64,000 bases of DNA from Erythrophleum ivorense (Eukaryota; Streptophyta; Magnoliopsida; Fabales; Fabaceae). Position 1 is the stretch's first letter. Each line of letters opens with the position of its first letter. The position numbers and the translations under genes were made by a program. Where the stretch lies: assembly GCA_026724425.1 (NCBI GenBank), contig JAIUCV010000084.1, positions 3,900,001-3,964,000 on the forward strand. The letters run 5' to 3'. The notes beneath the pieces are model-generated. The model was not told where the DNA came from and did no database searches. It saw only the letters and a list, made by a program, of their open reading frames with translations. Shown one piece after another: positions 45,248-56,058 of this stretch.

Positions 45248-46098
45248 AAAGACACAAATCTAATAAGGTGGTGTAAATAATAACAAAAAAAACAAAAAAA
45301 TCCGAGTATTGTGAATTTTCTTAAATTTTGTATTGTCGTCGCTCATTTGATTTATTGTAAGAACGTATAAATCAAATTGTGATTCTAGTTCAGGAAGTTT
45401 TTAAAAATTGATATAAAAACAAATTGTGGGGCTATGTTTAGAATTATGTTTGTACGTTGGATTCACTCATCCAATTATCTCTCTGCACTGAAATCTTGTC
45501 TTCTTGCCATGAGTTAGTTAACATGGACCATCGAGCATGTTCCTCGTGCTGAAATTCTAAGTTCAAATCAATTACCGTATAGTAGAATACCAAATCAATT
45601 CAAATCAATTACCGTATAGTTCAAATCAATTCTAAGTTCAAATCAATTACCGTATAGTAGAATACCAAATCAATTCAAATCAATTACCGTATAGTTCAAA
45701 TCAATTCTAAGTTCACTCATCCAATTATCTCTCTGCACTGAAATCTTTTCTTCTTGCCATGAGTTAGTTAACATGGACCATCGTGCATGTTCCTCGTGCT
45801 GAAAATCCAAGTTTAAATCAATTATCGTAGAGTCTAACCACCGTTGAAAACGAACCCATGACGATCAGAATGTGATGTGAGGAAAAAGCCAAGAAATATT
45901 TGAAGCTGATAAATTTAGGGTTTTTGTAAAAAAAAAGTGAGTGATTATTAATCTCTTTACTTTTTTACTTTCACACGCGGTTTAGATTAACCGCAGAAAC
46001 TTCCTATAAATAGCGAGATACAATGTGATTGCTCTTTACAACTCAACTCACTCAAACAAAACAAAAAAACCACCAAACCCTAAAAAAAAAAAAACACA
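45248..46098 (+). promoter_or_regulatory. Promoter of WSCP gene 2
   Basis: TATA box CTATAAATAG at 46014-46023, same context as gene 1. It differs from gene 1 by the 75-bp tandem repeat, the roughly 100-bp local duplication, and a short extra block (CACGCGGTTTAGATTAA) about 40 bp upstream of the TATA box. Confidence 0.6.
45557..45710 (+). repeat. 75-bp tandem repeat in promoter of WSCP gene 2
   Basis: CTAAGTTCAAATCAATTACC starts at 45557 and again at 45632, and CTAAGTTCA follows at 45707, so the period is 75 bp. Just after it, 45711-45810 repeats about 100 bp from 45462-45560 (TTCACTCATCCAATTATCTC). Copy A has only a single version of each. Confidence 0.8.
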
Positions 46099-46779
46099 AT
46101 GAAGAAACCTTCAGTGTTCTATTTTCTCATCTCTCTCCTGTTGGCTGCAGCGGTCTGCACCCACGGCAAAGAACAGGTGAAAGACACCAACGGCAATCCA
46201 GTTAAAGTCGGTGAAAAATACTTCATCCAGCCCGTTAAGACCGCGAGTAACAACGGAGGTGGTCTTGTCCCAGCCGCAATCACAGTACTTCCCTTTTGTC
46301 CACTTGGCATCACCCAGACACTCCTTCCGTACCAACCTGGCCTACCTGTTAGCTTCGCATTTCCATACGTAATCCCAGACACCATCGTTGAGACATCTTC
46401 CATTGTAAACATCAAGTTCGAGTCCGACATCTGGCCGGTCTGCAACGAGTTTTCCAAGTTATGGGAAGTCGATGTTTCCTCATCGGCTGCCAAGGAGCCT
46501 GCGATTCTCATCGGTGGTAAATCGGGAGCCGAAAATAGCGCGTTTAAGATTGAGAAAGCTGGAGAAGGAGCAGGAGCAAACACTTACAAGTTGACCACCT
46601 CAACCGGAACCGTTGGAACCACCCCAGGAGCTTGGCTTAGTGCACCACAACTACTTATCACGAATGATGATTCTAAGACCTTACTCGTCAAATTCAACAA
46701 GGTCGATGATGCTACTACGGCTACTTCTTCTACTTCTCGGGTTGAGAAGTTAGGTTTAAGGATGTTCCCGTTCTACTAG
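46099..46779 (+). CDS. Water-soluble chlorophyll protein (WSCP), Kunitz family, copy 2
   Basis: Intronless, 226 codons, very similar to the gene at 37606-38295. The signal peptide is MKKPSVFYFLISLLLAAAVC. The mature start differs: THGKEQVKDTNGNP is three residues shorter than in copy 1 and closer to the Arabidopsis WSCP I remember. The motif LPFCPLGITQ, the WPVC cysteine and the C-terminal extension SRVEKLGLRMFPFY are retained. Most differences are in residues 20-35, 95-110 (SFAFPYVIPDTIVETSSIV) and 170-180. Both copies have open frames and matching promoters, so both are probably expressed. A role in binding chlorophyll or inhibiting cysteine proteases is inferred from the family. Confidence 0.88.
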   Translation: MKKPSVFYFLISLLLAAAVCTHGKEQVKDTNGNPVKVGEKYFIQPVKTASNNGGGLVPAAITVLPFCPLGITQTLLPYQPGLPVSFAFPYVIPDTIVETSSIVNIKFESDIWPVCNEFSKLWEVDVSSSAAKEPAILIGGKSGAENSAFKIEKAGEGAGANTYKLTTSTGTVGTTPGAWLSAPQLLITNDDSKTLLVKFNKVDDATTATSSTSRVEKLGLRMFPFY

Positions 46780-47812
46780 TTAACGTAATGTAAAAGCCTG
46801 TGACTCGTCATGGCCAAAAATAAATGGGTTGAGATTATACCCGCACGCATATGTATGATGTATATGAAACTTTTCTCTACTTCCGTAATAAATAAAACAA
46901 AATTATGTTTTCCAGCGCTTTATGAGACACAGCTTTACATTAAACACGTACGATATCCAATATTATAATTCTACCAAAATTTCCATTTCCACTTTTGTTA
47001 AACGTAACCAATCAAAGTTAAATCTAACTCTAGGCCTATTATTTTCATGTCTTTTCACAAATCGGTAAACCACCATGATAATATAGCTGATAATCCAAAG
47101 TTTCAATCAAAATATCTCATATAATCTAAAATACTAAATATGACAGTCATCTTTCTAGGCTTTCCCATCTTGGAAATGCCAAATTTGGGTACTTTGTAAT
47201 AAAATTGCTCCAACAGTATTGCATTTTTCATCAATACTATTTTTGCTTCCAAATTTGGCATGAGATTATACAATATGCTATTTTGCAATTGAACTTTTTA
47301 TTTATAAAGTAGTCTTTTAATTTTTACATAGTTTTAATTTAACAGTTTAATTATTTTTATTATGATTTATTTAAATATATTAAAATACTGATAACTCTAT
47401 TAAAATATAAATAACATTTATTTAATATAAAATATAATAACATAACCATAATAAACTTAAAAATTATTTTTAAAAATACTGAAATTAAAAAAACATGAAA
47501 CAAATCTAGTACAATCAAAAAGATCATTTATGGGGAAAAAATATTCAAATGGGGATGATTAAACTAAAATCTATCTTTTCTATAATTTTTATGTAGTGTG
47601 ATGTATTTTTATTAATATTGTAATAATAAAATTAAAAATTAACATAATTGTGGATGTTTTTGCAAGAAAATAAATAGATGATTAAGTTTGTAAAATTTGA
47701 AGAAAACATGTAATTAGCAATTAATAATAAATTAAAAAGGAAAAAATGCAATGAACCATTAGAGAGAAATCCAATCATATTGCAAAAATTTTGCCATTTG
47801 CAATAAGATATA
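46780..47812. other. 3' flank of WSCP 2, then AT-rich insertion of unknown type
   Basis: 46780-47170 matches copy A apart from about 75 bp extra near 46950-47030. From 47172 to 47812 the DNA is unrelated to copy A and extremely AT-rich. It probably continues after Helitron 1 (54124-54147, ending GGATGCTCTAA), so the Helitron may have landed in an older MITE-like element. No gene seen. Confidence 0.4.
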
Positions 47813-47823
47813 CTAGTTGCTGA

Positions 47824-47846
47824 CCCGCACTGCAGTGCAGTGCGGG
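47824..47846 (-). other. Helitron 1 terminal hairpin
   Basis: Perfect 11-bp stem with a one-base loop, seven bases inside the CTAG terminus on the minus strand. This is the termination signal of Helitron rolling-circle transposition. Confidence 0.8.
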
Positions 47847-47976
47847 ATTACGTTTTTTGTTTTTGTTTTTTTTAGTTTTTTTTTTTTTTTTGTATCATGT
47901 GTTAATTTTAGTGATAGTTGAAGACTTATGTGTTTTTGGTTATGTTGTATGTTTCTTTTGTCAAAATTATCAAATA

Positions 47977-48212
47977 CTCCCTCCGTTTCCTTAAGATGAA
48001 TTTTTTAGCTATTTTTTGTTGTTTCTTAAAGATAAATTTTATAGGTTTTCAATGTACTTTTTCTTGATTAAAGTAAAAAAAAACAGATTCCAATGTATTT
48101 CTTGCATTACTATTGGTTTAAAGTTGTTTTGTTTAGAAAATTTATTGAACTTTTACTTTTTCTTAATATGTGTGAAAAACCTAGAAAATTTATCTTAAAG
48201 AAACGGAGGGAG
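47977..48212. mobile_element. Stowaway-type MITE, 236 bp
   Basis: Terminal inverted repeats CTCCCTCCGTTTC (47977-47989) and GAAACGGAGGGAG (48200-48212), flanked by TA at 47975-47976 and 48213-48214. This is the hallmark of Stowaway (mariner-type) MITEs. It lies inside Helitron 1 and codes for nothing. Confidence 0.88.
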
Positions 48213-49019
48213 TATGTTGTTAATTTGAATATGAATTTCTGTATTAAATGATTAAACTTTACATAATTTACATAGACATTAGAGATTAAACTTTACATAA
48301 TTTTTATTTTGATGAACTATCTGTCGTGTCGTGATATTTTTATCTTGGAAATATCTGTGTTCAAATTTTTTTTCGGCTGTGTTCAATTTAAATCGTGGAA
48401 ACAAAAATAAATATTACTGTTCAACTTTAAGTAATTCCATTTCTATTTTTAAATTGTGGAAATACGCTTGATCTTATGTACTTCCGTAGTTATATTATCT
48501 TATTTTGTATGGACTGTTTGTGGGCCGTTTCTTTTCCTGGCCAAAAATTTAAAAAATGTTAAAATATCAACACCACGACTTTCTTCTTCGTGAACTTCAT
48601 TGTTCTCGAATTCTCCACCGCTTTCGCTCTCACTTTACTATCTCTTCTTCCTCCACCTTATTCCAAACAATATCTCCAGATCTACTCAAATTCTGATGAA
48701 TTTTCTCTCTCTCAAGGTATTACGATTTCTTGTTTTTGAGCTCTTCATCTGATTTATCGATTCTGTGTTTTTCATATTTGAAATCCTCCACGGATTGTGT
48801 AGAGATCTGAGTATTTTTTGCTGGGGTGTGTTATTCTCTGATGAAACTGGGTTTTTATTCTTTGAATTTAACATTTACTTAATGATGTATGTATCGATGT
48901 TGACTTTCTTGATTATTTGTTTGTCTATTTGCATCATTTTACTCTCGATGCATGCAATTCCCCGTCATCTTCTCCTCTGAATCCGTCGACGCCTCCAAGC
49001 TCCGACCAGTCGCCGTTTA

Positions 49020-50760
49020 TCATTTTTGAAGCTTGATTTGCTTTTCACCTAAGATGAGCTGACTCGAGACGCTTCTTTTACATCGATTTACTTTTCCCCC
49101 AAGAGAAGTAAATGCAAAAAGCATATTGAAAGCTCTAATATTGTCTCTGAAGTTTCTGCTTATTTCATCATCGTTTGTTAGCAAGGCTAGCAATAAGTCT
49201 GGTGATTTTCTCAGATAAGGCAATTTAGTTTCTCCTTGCAAACAACACATTGTGAAGATGGGCTTCCTTGCGTTTCTCCTTTTATTAATACGCTCCTCGT
49301 ACCAGAATATAGCCCCACAATACTTACAGCTGTATGTTGGATCACCATGATCAAGATATTCTGCAAGATATGAGGTTAAATGTTAAACTGTATATGGACC
49401 ATATTAATCATTTGTAAGCTGTATTTGTTTTTTTACTTACTACTCTTAGGCTCATTGTCACTCTTAGGCTCATTGTCAGTGGCTGAAGTTGTTTTTGAAG
49501 AACGTGGTTTCTTAGACTGTTGTTTTCTTAAGGATAATTGAATATCGAACTGCTGAAAAACCTCGGAAGTAGTAATTGGTGTAGTCCTATTTCCCGAATC
49601 ACTAATCGGTGCTTCCATTTCATTATCTGATTTATCACCATATGAATCTTCCTCGCTGGAACAGTCCCACAGTTGCTCGTAATCATTTTCTTCTTCTTCT
49701 GTAAAAGCCGTATATTTGTTAGAAACTGAGATATTACGTTCTCCACATAGATTGTTATCATTAGTCTTTCTCCATAATAAAATATGAGTTTGCAACTTTA
49801 CCACTGTGAAGTTCGAAGAGTGGTTGATCTGTTGAGTTTGCTTTCTCTGTTTTTTTTTTGGTAACTTGTGCTAAGACACCAATATTTGTCAATAACTTTA
49901 TTAACTTGATTGACAGCATGTATCGAGGAATTGACAAATAATAGATATCACTAACCTTTATATGCTTGTTTTTTGCGTGGAAATACTTCTTCAGATGGAG
50001 TCCCTAAAGTTCATACATTAGTTATTATTAGCATTAGCATGCCGTGAAAGTGTATTCATAATTCATATTATATATAGTCTCAATGACCATGGTTTGGATG
50101 ATACTTTTACGTCTTTTTTGTGCCATTGATGCCATGCTGACTTGTGATGATGCTTTGTTTTGCACTGAATGTTTCTTTGATCTCGCATTCCCTCCAGCAT
50201 TATCTCCTTGTCTGTTTTTATTATGTGTCTGTCTTTTCCCTATTAAAAAACTCGGCTTGTTATTATATAATAGATCATATGTTCTTCTCTAGATATTGAT
50301 TGTTTGAATTACCTGACGGTGAGTCTTGAATATTGCTAGTTGATGAAGAACCAAACTGTGCAGTAGAATCTTTTAACCCTCTGTAATGATGAGATTTCGA
50401 TAAATCATGTAGGAGTCTGCCAAATATGGTCTTCAAAGGTATTGTTTTGGTTGTCAGGTTAGATTCTTCTAGAGAAACTCTCTTATTTTCATGGTCAGCT
50501 ACCGAGTTTGGTTTTGTTCTTTTCACAGATAGACCATTAGCAACTCCTTTTTGTCCCTCGTTTTTCCTCTTTCTAATTGTATTAGATAGTTGAGCACCGA
50601 ATATTGACTTTGAAGGAATACTTTTGTTGAAGGTATTCTTTGTATTTGATGGGGGAATTCTCATCTCGTAGTTGCTAGATACGGTTTTTGTTGTTTTTCT
50701 TTTGACTGGTGCGGAAGCGCTGCTCAAATCTCTATTCCCATCATCTTTACTCTTCGTCAT
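49020..50760 (-). pseudogene. Helitron Rep/helicase protein, N-terminal remnant
   Basis: Minus strand. The recognisable part is about 49360-49060: EYLDHGDPTYSCKYCGAI, WYEERINKRRNARKP, MCCLQGETKLPYLRK, NIRAFNMLFAFTSLGGKV. This matches the start of the Helitron_like_N domain of plant Rep/Hel proteins (CxxCGAxxWYEER, NIRAxNMxFxFTSxGGK). The sequence then turns into unrelated bases near 49080, so the catalytic Rep Tyr and the whole helicase are lost. Upstream minus-strand pieces fit its basic and acidic N-terminal exons: 50760-50310 starts MTKSKDDGNRDLSS, and 49804-49436 includes EEEENDYEQLWDCSSEEDSY. Exon joins there were not resolved. It cannot mobilise the element. Confidence 0.7.
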
Positions 50761-51438
50761 TGTTGTGTACTCTTTTTTCTTAAGTCTTGCACTTTTCTTT
50801 TTTTCGCTTAATTTCTGTGAGTTAACCTTAAATATTCCTTATGAAACAGTAAAATATCCTTTATTATAGATGTAATATGAATAGAAAAATGACAAAATTA
50901 CTTATTAAATCTGTCGAGATTTTGAGTATGCCTCTGTTTACATTTATTGTAGGTAGGCATAGTAGAGCACATTAGTATTTTCTACCTAAATTTGATTATG
51001 CCATAGTAGATGACATTAGTATTTTCTAGTCAAAGTTGATTATGCATTCTGTTTTCTTTTAGTATCACGTTATATAAACATCATTACTTTATGTCTTGTC
51101 TTTTTCCAATGTCTAATGGATAATGAGGTCCATCTTATCATTTTGAATTACTCTTTGTTTCTTTGTTCACCACATTTCAAAACGTCTTATTGAAATTTAG
51201 ATACTATGTGGTTTAGGAAACCGGACAATGATTGTCAAGATTGAGTAGGCAATTGATAAACGGTTTACCAAATTAGAACATTGATAAACCATAAACAACT
51301 TAGTTAAAAATTCCAAACATAACCTAAATTCTCATCAGTTTAATTATTCGGAAAACTAAAAGAAACAATTTAGAATAAAAATAGAAATCGGAAAGCCATT
51401 GCAGAAAAAACCATAAGCTAACTTCAGTGTTTGATCCT

Positions 51439-52432
51439 TCACACTTTTCCATTCTCCTTCTTTATCTGCTCCATTTTAACATTCTCCACCTTGATATTTT
51501 TGAGACACAGCTTCTTAGTGGTCGACTGTTGATCTAAAATCACCACATCTTTGTCATCTTGTCTTTTTAATGAAGTAGTTTTGACATCTGTAGTTTTAGA
51601 CTCATTCATCTCTTCGCTATTTGTGAGAAGTAATGTCTCCTGTTCAAAATCAAACAAAATCATAATTAGAATGACTTACTACTCATATAATTCTTAAAAA
51701 CATACCATTGATCTTTCTATTGCTTTGCTTTGTATAGGTTGTACCTCGTTCCCAGAGATGAGCTCATCTGAATTGATTGACTTGTCTGAGCGATCCTCTA
51801 ACATCTCCAAATTTGACACAACCTTAGCGACTTTAAAGGTATCATGTCCTCTCAAATTTTCTTTGTCAATTTGCACTCCGAATTCAAAAGTTTTGCCGCA
51901 CAGATTCCTAATTTCCTCAGGAATATCCTCTGGATCTTCAATCTGCAAAACCAATACCAATAACCATTACTAAATAATAGATACCAATCAAGGAAAAGGT
52001 TAGTGATATCTATTATTTGTCAATTGGTAAGTATATTAACTTGATTGACAGCATGTATCGAGGATCTTCACATTAGTTATCACCTTCCATTCACCAATTG
52101 GTAAGTATTTCTCATACTTTTTCACAAACTCCTTTTTGAGAACAGCGTGAATCTTGGTACCCTGATTATGTGACATAGATTTCAACAATATTGACTTATT
52201 GAGAATGTTTTTACATGAAATTAGTGGCAATTAGTTAATAGAAATTAACTAAAACCATGAAACAACTGAAAATAAGAATTTCAAAGTTTACCTCTTCATC
52301 AGCTAAGATCATCTCCATTGTTTCTCCAGAAGATGCATTGTGCTGCTTCCATGAGTGAAGGATTTTCACTTGGATTCTCCATGAAGTTTTGAAAGGCTTA
52401 ATGTCTTTCAAAAGAGTGATTGGTAGATCCAT
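51439..52432 (-). pseudogene. RPA70-like OB-fold gene carried by Helitron 1, internally deleted
   Basis: Exon 52432-52292 encodes MDLPITLLKDIKPFKTSWRI then HSWKQHNASSGETMEMILAD; exon 52161-52084 encodes GTKIHAVLKKEFVKKYEKYL. This is the first OB fold (DUF223-like) of plant RPA1 paralogues. The middle is missing. A C-terminal part resumes at 51960-51439 (VLQIEDPEDIPEEIRNLCGK, FEFGVQIDKENLRGHDTFKV and a Lys/Glu tail). Single-stranded-DNA-binding RPA genes are known passengers of plant Helitrons, proposed to protect the mobile single strand. The deletion point coincides with scrambled filler DNA at 51998-52063. Confidence 0.65.
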
Positions 52433-54060
52433 TGTTTAGGTTTTTCTTTTTTTTTTGGTTCTCGCTTGAAAAATTGTGTGGACTTATGACTCATATCATC
52501 GTCGGCCTATGTATTATATAGTAGTAGGGTTATGATAATAATGGAAATATGAGTTTTTCAGAAAATAGAAATTTGCAATATTAACAAATTAGTTTTTGGA
52601 GATTATCTTTTCTTTAGTGTCAAGTTTCCTTTGATTTGATATTATGAAAATAATGAAAATATGAAAATATGATAGAATGATATTTGCTAAATTAACAAAT
52701 TGGTTTTCATTGTTGCAGGTATTCTTAGAGCTGCAAAAGAGGAAGTATTTGATTATGATATTATGGTGTTCCGTTAAATTAAAGGAATTGAGAGTTGGTT
52801 TATCTGAACCAACCATTAGATTGGTTTGTATTATGGTGTTCCGTTAAATTAAAGAAATTGAGAGGTGGTTTATCTGAACCAACCATTAGATTGGTTTAAT
52901 TTAAGTTATTTTTAGATCCGCGTGTAGACCCTAATGTTTTTAAGTCGGGTTTTTTTAAAATTCCGAGTTGACTCGGTTGACTCACCCTTGCTAATCTTGT
53001 TTCCAAACAGATTAGATAGCATTTGTACAAAATTGACCATCACTAAACCTGTATCCAAATAGATTCTATTCACCTTCCATTCACCAATTGGTAAGTATTT
53101 CTCATACTTTTTCACAAACTCCTTTTTGAGAACAGCGTGAATCTTGGTACCCTGATTATGTGACATAGATTTCAACAATATTGACTTATTGAGAATGTTT
53201 TTACATGAAATTAGTGGCAATTAGTTAATAGAAATTAACTAAAACCATGAAACAACTGAAAATAAGAATTTCAAAGTTTACCTCTTCATCAGCTAAGATC
53301 ATCACCATTGTTTCTCCAGAAGATGCATTGTGCTGCTTCCATGAGTGAAGGATTTTCACTTGGATTCTCCATGAAGTTTTGAAAGGCTTAATGTCTTTCA
53401 AAAGAGTGATTGGTAGATCCATTGTTTAGGTTTTTCTTTTTTTTTTGGTTCTCGCTTGAAAAATTGTGTGGACTTATGACTCATATCATCGTCGGCCTAT
53501 GTATTATATAGTAGTAGGGTTATGATAATAATGGAAATATGAGTTTTTCAGAAAATAGAAATTTGCAATATTAACAAATTAGTTTTTGGAGATTATCTTT
53601 TCTTTAGTGTCAAGTTTCCTTTGATTTGATATTATGAAAATAATGAAAATATGAAAATATGATAGAATGATATTTGCTAAATTAACAAATTGGTTTTCAT
53701 TGTTGCAGGTATTCTTAGAGCTGCAAAAGAGGAAGTATTTGATTATGATATTATGGTGTTCCGTTAAATTAAAGGAATTGAGAGTTGGTTTATCTGAACC
53801 AACCATTAGATTGGTTTGTATTATGGTGTTCCGTTAAATTAAAGAAATTGAGAGGTGGTTTATCTGAACCAACCATTAGATTGGTTTAATTTAAGTTATT
53901 TTTAGATCCGCGTGTAGACCCTAATGTTTTTAAGTCGGGTTTTTTTAAAATTCCGAGTTGACTCGGTTGACTCACCCTTGCTAATCTTGTTTCCAAACAG
54001 ATTAGATAGCATTTGTACAAAATTGACCATCACTAAACCTGTATCCAAATAGATTCTATT
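52081..54060. repeat. Tandem duplication of a 990-bp unit
   Basis: Units 52081-53070 and 53071-54060 are almost identical. One difference noted is C/A near 52315/53305, turning Glu into Val in the RPA-like exon. Each unit holds the first two RPA-like exons and its upstream region up to about 60 bp before the Helitron 5' end. Each also contains an internal repeat of GTATTATGGTGTTCCGTTAA. Confidence 0.92.
53071..53422 (-). pseudogene. Second copy of the RPA-like 5' exons
   Basis: In unit 2 of the tandem duplication the exons 53422-53282 and 53151-53074 repeat those at 52432-52292 and 52161-52084. They run into the upstream region of unit 1 and have no C-terminal part, so this copy is an incomplete gene. 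Confidence 0.7.
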
Positions 54061-54123
54061 CACAAAGAGATTGGTTTTTTTGTCCTTTTTTTTCTATGTA
54101 CTTCTCAATTAATAGTAAAGAGA

Positions 54124-54381
54124 TATCATGAACCATTGTGGATGCTCTAACAATGTTTAACTTGATTTAGTGATACCATAACTTCACATGTAGTTATTGT
54201 ATATAAAAATAACTCGAAATTGATTAAATATAATAACTCAACCATTATGTTAAAAAGGGAGAAAAACAAAGGTAAAAAGAGAAAAAGAGATACACACGAA
54301 AAACAAATAGTTTTTACTCGAATTTCAAACATTCAACCCAAATAGAGTTTGGTATGCTTTTGAGCATGTCTTTATATTAGA
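54124..54381. other. Copy B segment between the two Helitrons
   Basis: From 54148 this matches 38750-38988 of copy A. It ends at the A that flanks Helitron 2. No gene. Confidence 0.6.
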
Positions 54382-56058
54382 CTAGTATAGGACCCGCACG
54401 TTCGTGCGGTGTGATGTTGCGGTTTTGTGAAGAAAAACTAATACTTTATTTCCTAAAAACTTTAACCGTATAATGTATTAGGTCATGTTATCGTATAACT
54501 GTACGTTAGATTATATCAAGAAAAACAAAAAAATATTGACAAATATTAGATTTTACATACTTTTACATGCTTACATACTCCTCCAAAAATTATCTAAATC
54601 TCAGAGAGTTAAAAGATTCTACTGCACAACCCGACCCAAAAAACTGAAACTGAACCCGAACAAAAAATTTTAAAAATCCGAACGGTTTTTATATCTCTAA
54701 ACCTGAAAATCAAAACCCCAAAAACATGAAAAATCCGAAAAACCCAGAAAAAACCGAACTGAACCCTAAAAAATCCGAACCTAACCCGAACCAAAATTTT
54801 TAAATACCCAAACGGTTTTTATATCTTTAAACCCGAAACCCGAATAACTCGACCCAAATATGAACCGAAACCCGAAGTCGAAGGCCTAGTTTAATAACTC
54901 TTTTAAACTGTTAATTTTTAAATGAAATAAATACAATTTTAAGAGATAAAAAAGCCCTAAAAATAAATACATGTGCAAATAAAAACAAACCAATACATCA
55001 TTTTTTTTTCTTTTTCATTTTAAAAAGAAAATAAATAAAAACCTTATCCTTTATCTTTTATCCCCCGATAAACATGTGATCTATCTTCTTTTCCACCTTT
55101 CCACCGCTTTATTCTTATCTTCAAGCTTTACTCATTTTCGCAGCTTCTTCATTGATATTCTCTTCCTCTTCTTCGTCTCACTCTCACTCCGTTTTGGCTT
55201 GGATCTATATATCTGTGAAGATTTTTGAATCCGTGCATGTGAATGTGAATGATTTGCAGAAACGAAGAGTAACAGCGATTCCGATGTCAACGCGAGCCTA
55301 AATAGAATGGAGACGAACGATTTTCTGGGTGAGGTCTAAATAGAATGGAGACGAACGATTTTCTCCATTCAATTGGTGGTAGCTTCCTGTGGGAAGGCTA
55401 CTTAAAGGGTGAGGTCTCAGGTTCGAGTCTCACCAACAACCTAGATTGGTATAGTGGTTGTGGCCTTATACACCAGAGGGGTTGGGGTGTATTGGGCTGT
55501 AGCCCATAACAGTGCCGGGCGGGCGGTAGAGCCAGTGAGGCCGGGCTGTTACAAAAAGTTTCTCTTTTTCTTGCAAGATTCGCAAGTTTCAGCCAGAAAA
55601 TGGACTCTGATTCCAAGAGATTCTTGTCTACGCTTCGATCCCGATCTGGTGAGCTTTCACAAATGGAAAAATTAACCTCATTTCCTTTTTCAAGATTTCT
55701 TGTTTACTTAGAATTTTTTTATCCAACGAACCGGCCAAATTTGAAATCAATTACTATGAGGATCCGGTTTAATGATAAAACCATAAAATCGGTTCAAATT
55801 AAGTGAATGAAGATCCGCGTGTTATCTTTGATAATTTGGGCGGGTTATTCTTGTTTCATGACTATTCGGGTGGGCTATTCGCGAGTTACCGAGTCAACTC
55901 GGGCGAGTTGATTTTTTTTTTTTTTTCAGACACTTTTAACCACTGTTATCTCTGCATCCAAACAGATTTCCTACATAAATCCAGTGGCAATTTTCGTAAA
56001 TACATTGGTTTTTTAGTCTTTTTTTTTCAATTATACTTCTCAATTAATATTGTAGAGA
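54382..56058 (-). mobile_element. Helitron 2 (1.7 kb), non-autonomous
   Basis: Minus strand: the 5' end is TCTCTACAATATTAATTGAG (56058 downwards). The 3' end has the hairpin CCGCACGAACGTGCGG (54409-54394), eight bases and CTAG (54385-54382). It is inserted between A (54381) and T (56059), and copy A shows the intact AGA/TTAG site at 38988/38989. Its 5' end resembles that of Helitron 1, so they are related. Its only content is AT-rich DNA, a run of ACCCGAACC-type repeats (54630-54880) and a SINE-like sequence. Confidence 0.88.
55372..55556 (+). mobile_element. tRNA-derived SINE-like sequence inside Helitron 2
   Basis: TTGGTGGTAGCTTCCTGTGG resembles an RNA polymerase III A box, and GGTTCGAGTC at 55420-55429 is a good B box at about the right spacing. 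The following body (GGGCTGTAGCCCATAACAG...GGCCGGGCTGTTAC) is G+C-rich, unlike its surroundings. It does not fold as a complete tRNA. Target duplications were not identified. A 27-bp direct repeat (AATAGAATGGAGACGAACGA at 55301 and 55339) lies just before it. Confidence 0.5.

Larger units (their letters stand above)
47813..54123 (-). mobile_element. Helitron 1 (6.3 kb), rearranged, with Rep and RPA-like remnants
   Basis: On the minus strand the 5' end is TCTCTTTACTATTAATTGAG (54123 downwards). The 3' end is a 23-nt hairpin (47824-47846, stem CCCGCACTGCA, one-base loop), seven bases, then CTAG at 47816-47813. The flanking bases are A (47812) and T (54124), the usual Helitron AT target without duplication. 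It contains a Rep N-terminal fragment (50760-49020), an RPA-like gene (52432-51439), a 990-bp tandem duplication and a Stowaway MITE. No helicase domain remains, so it is non-autonomous. Confidence 0.85.
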
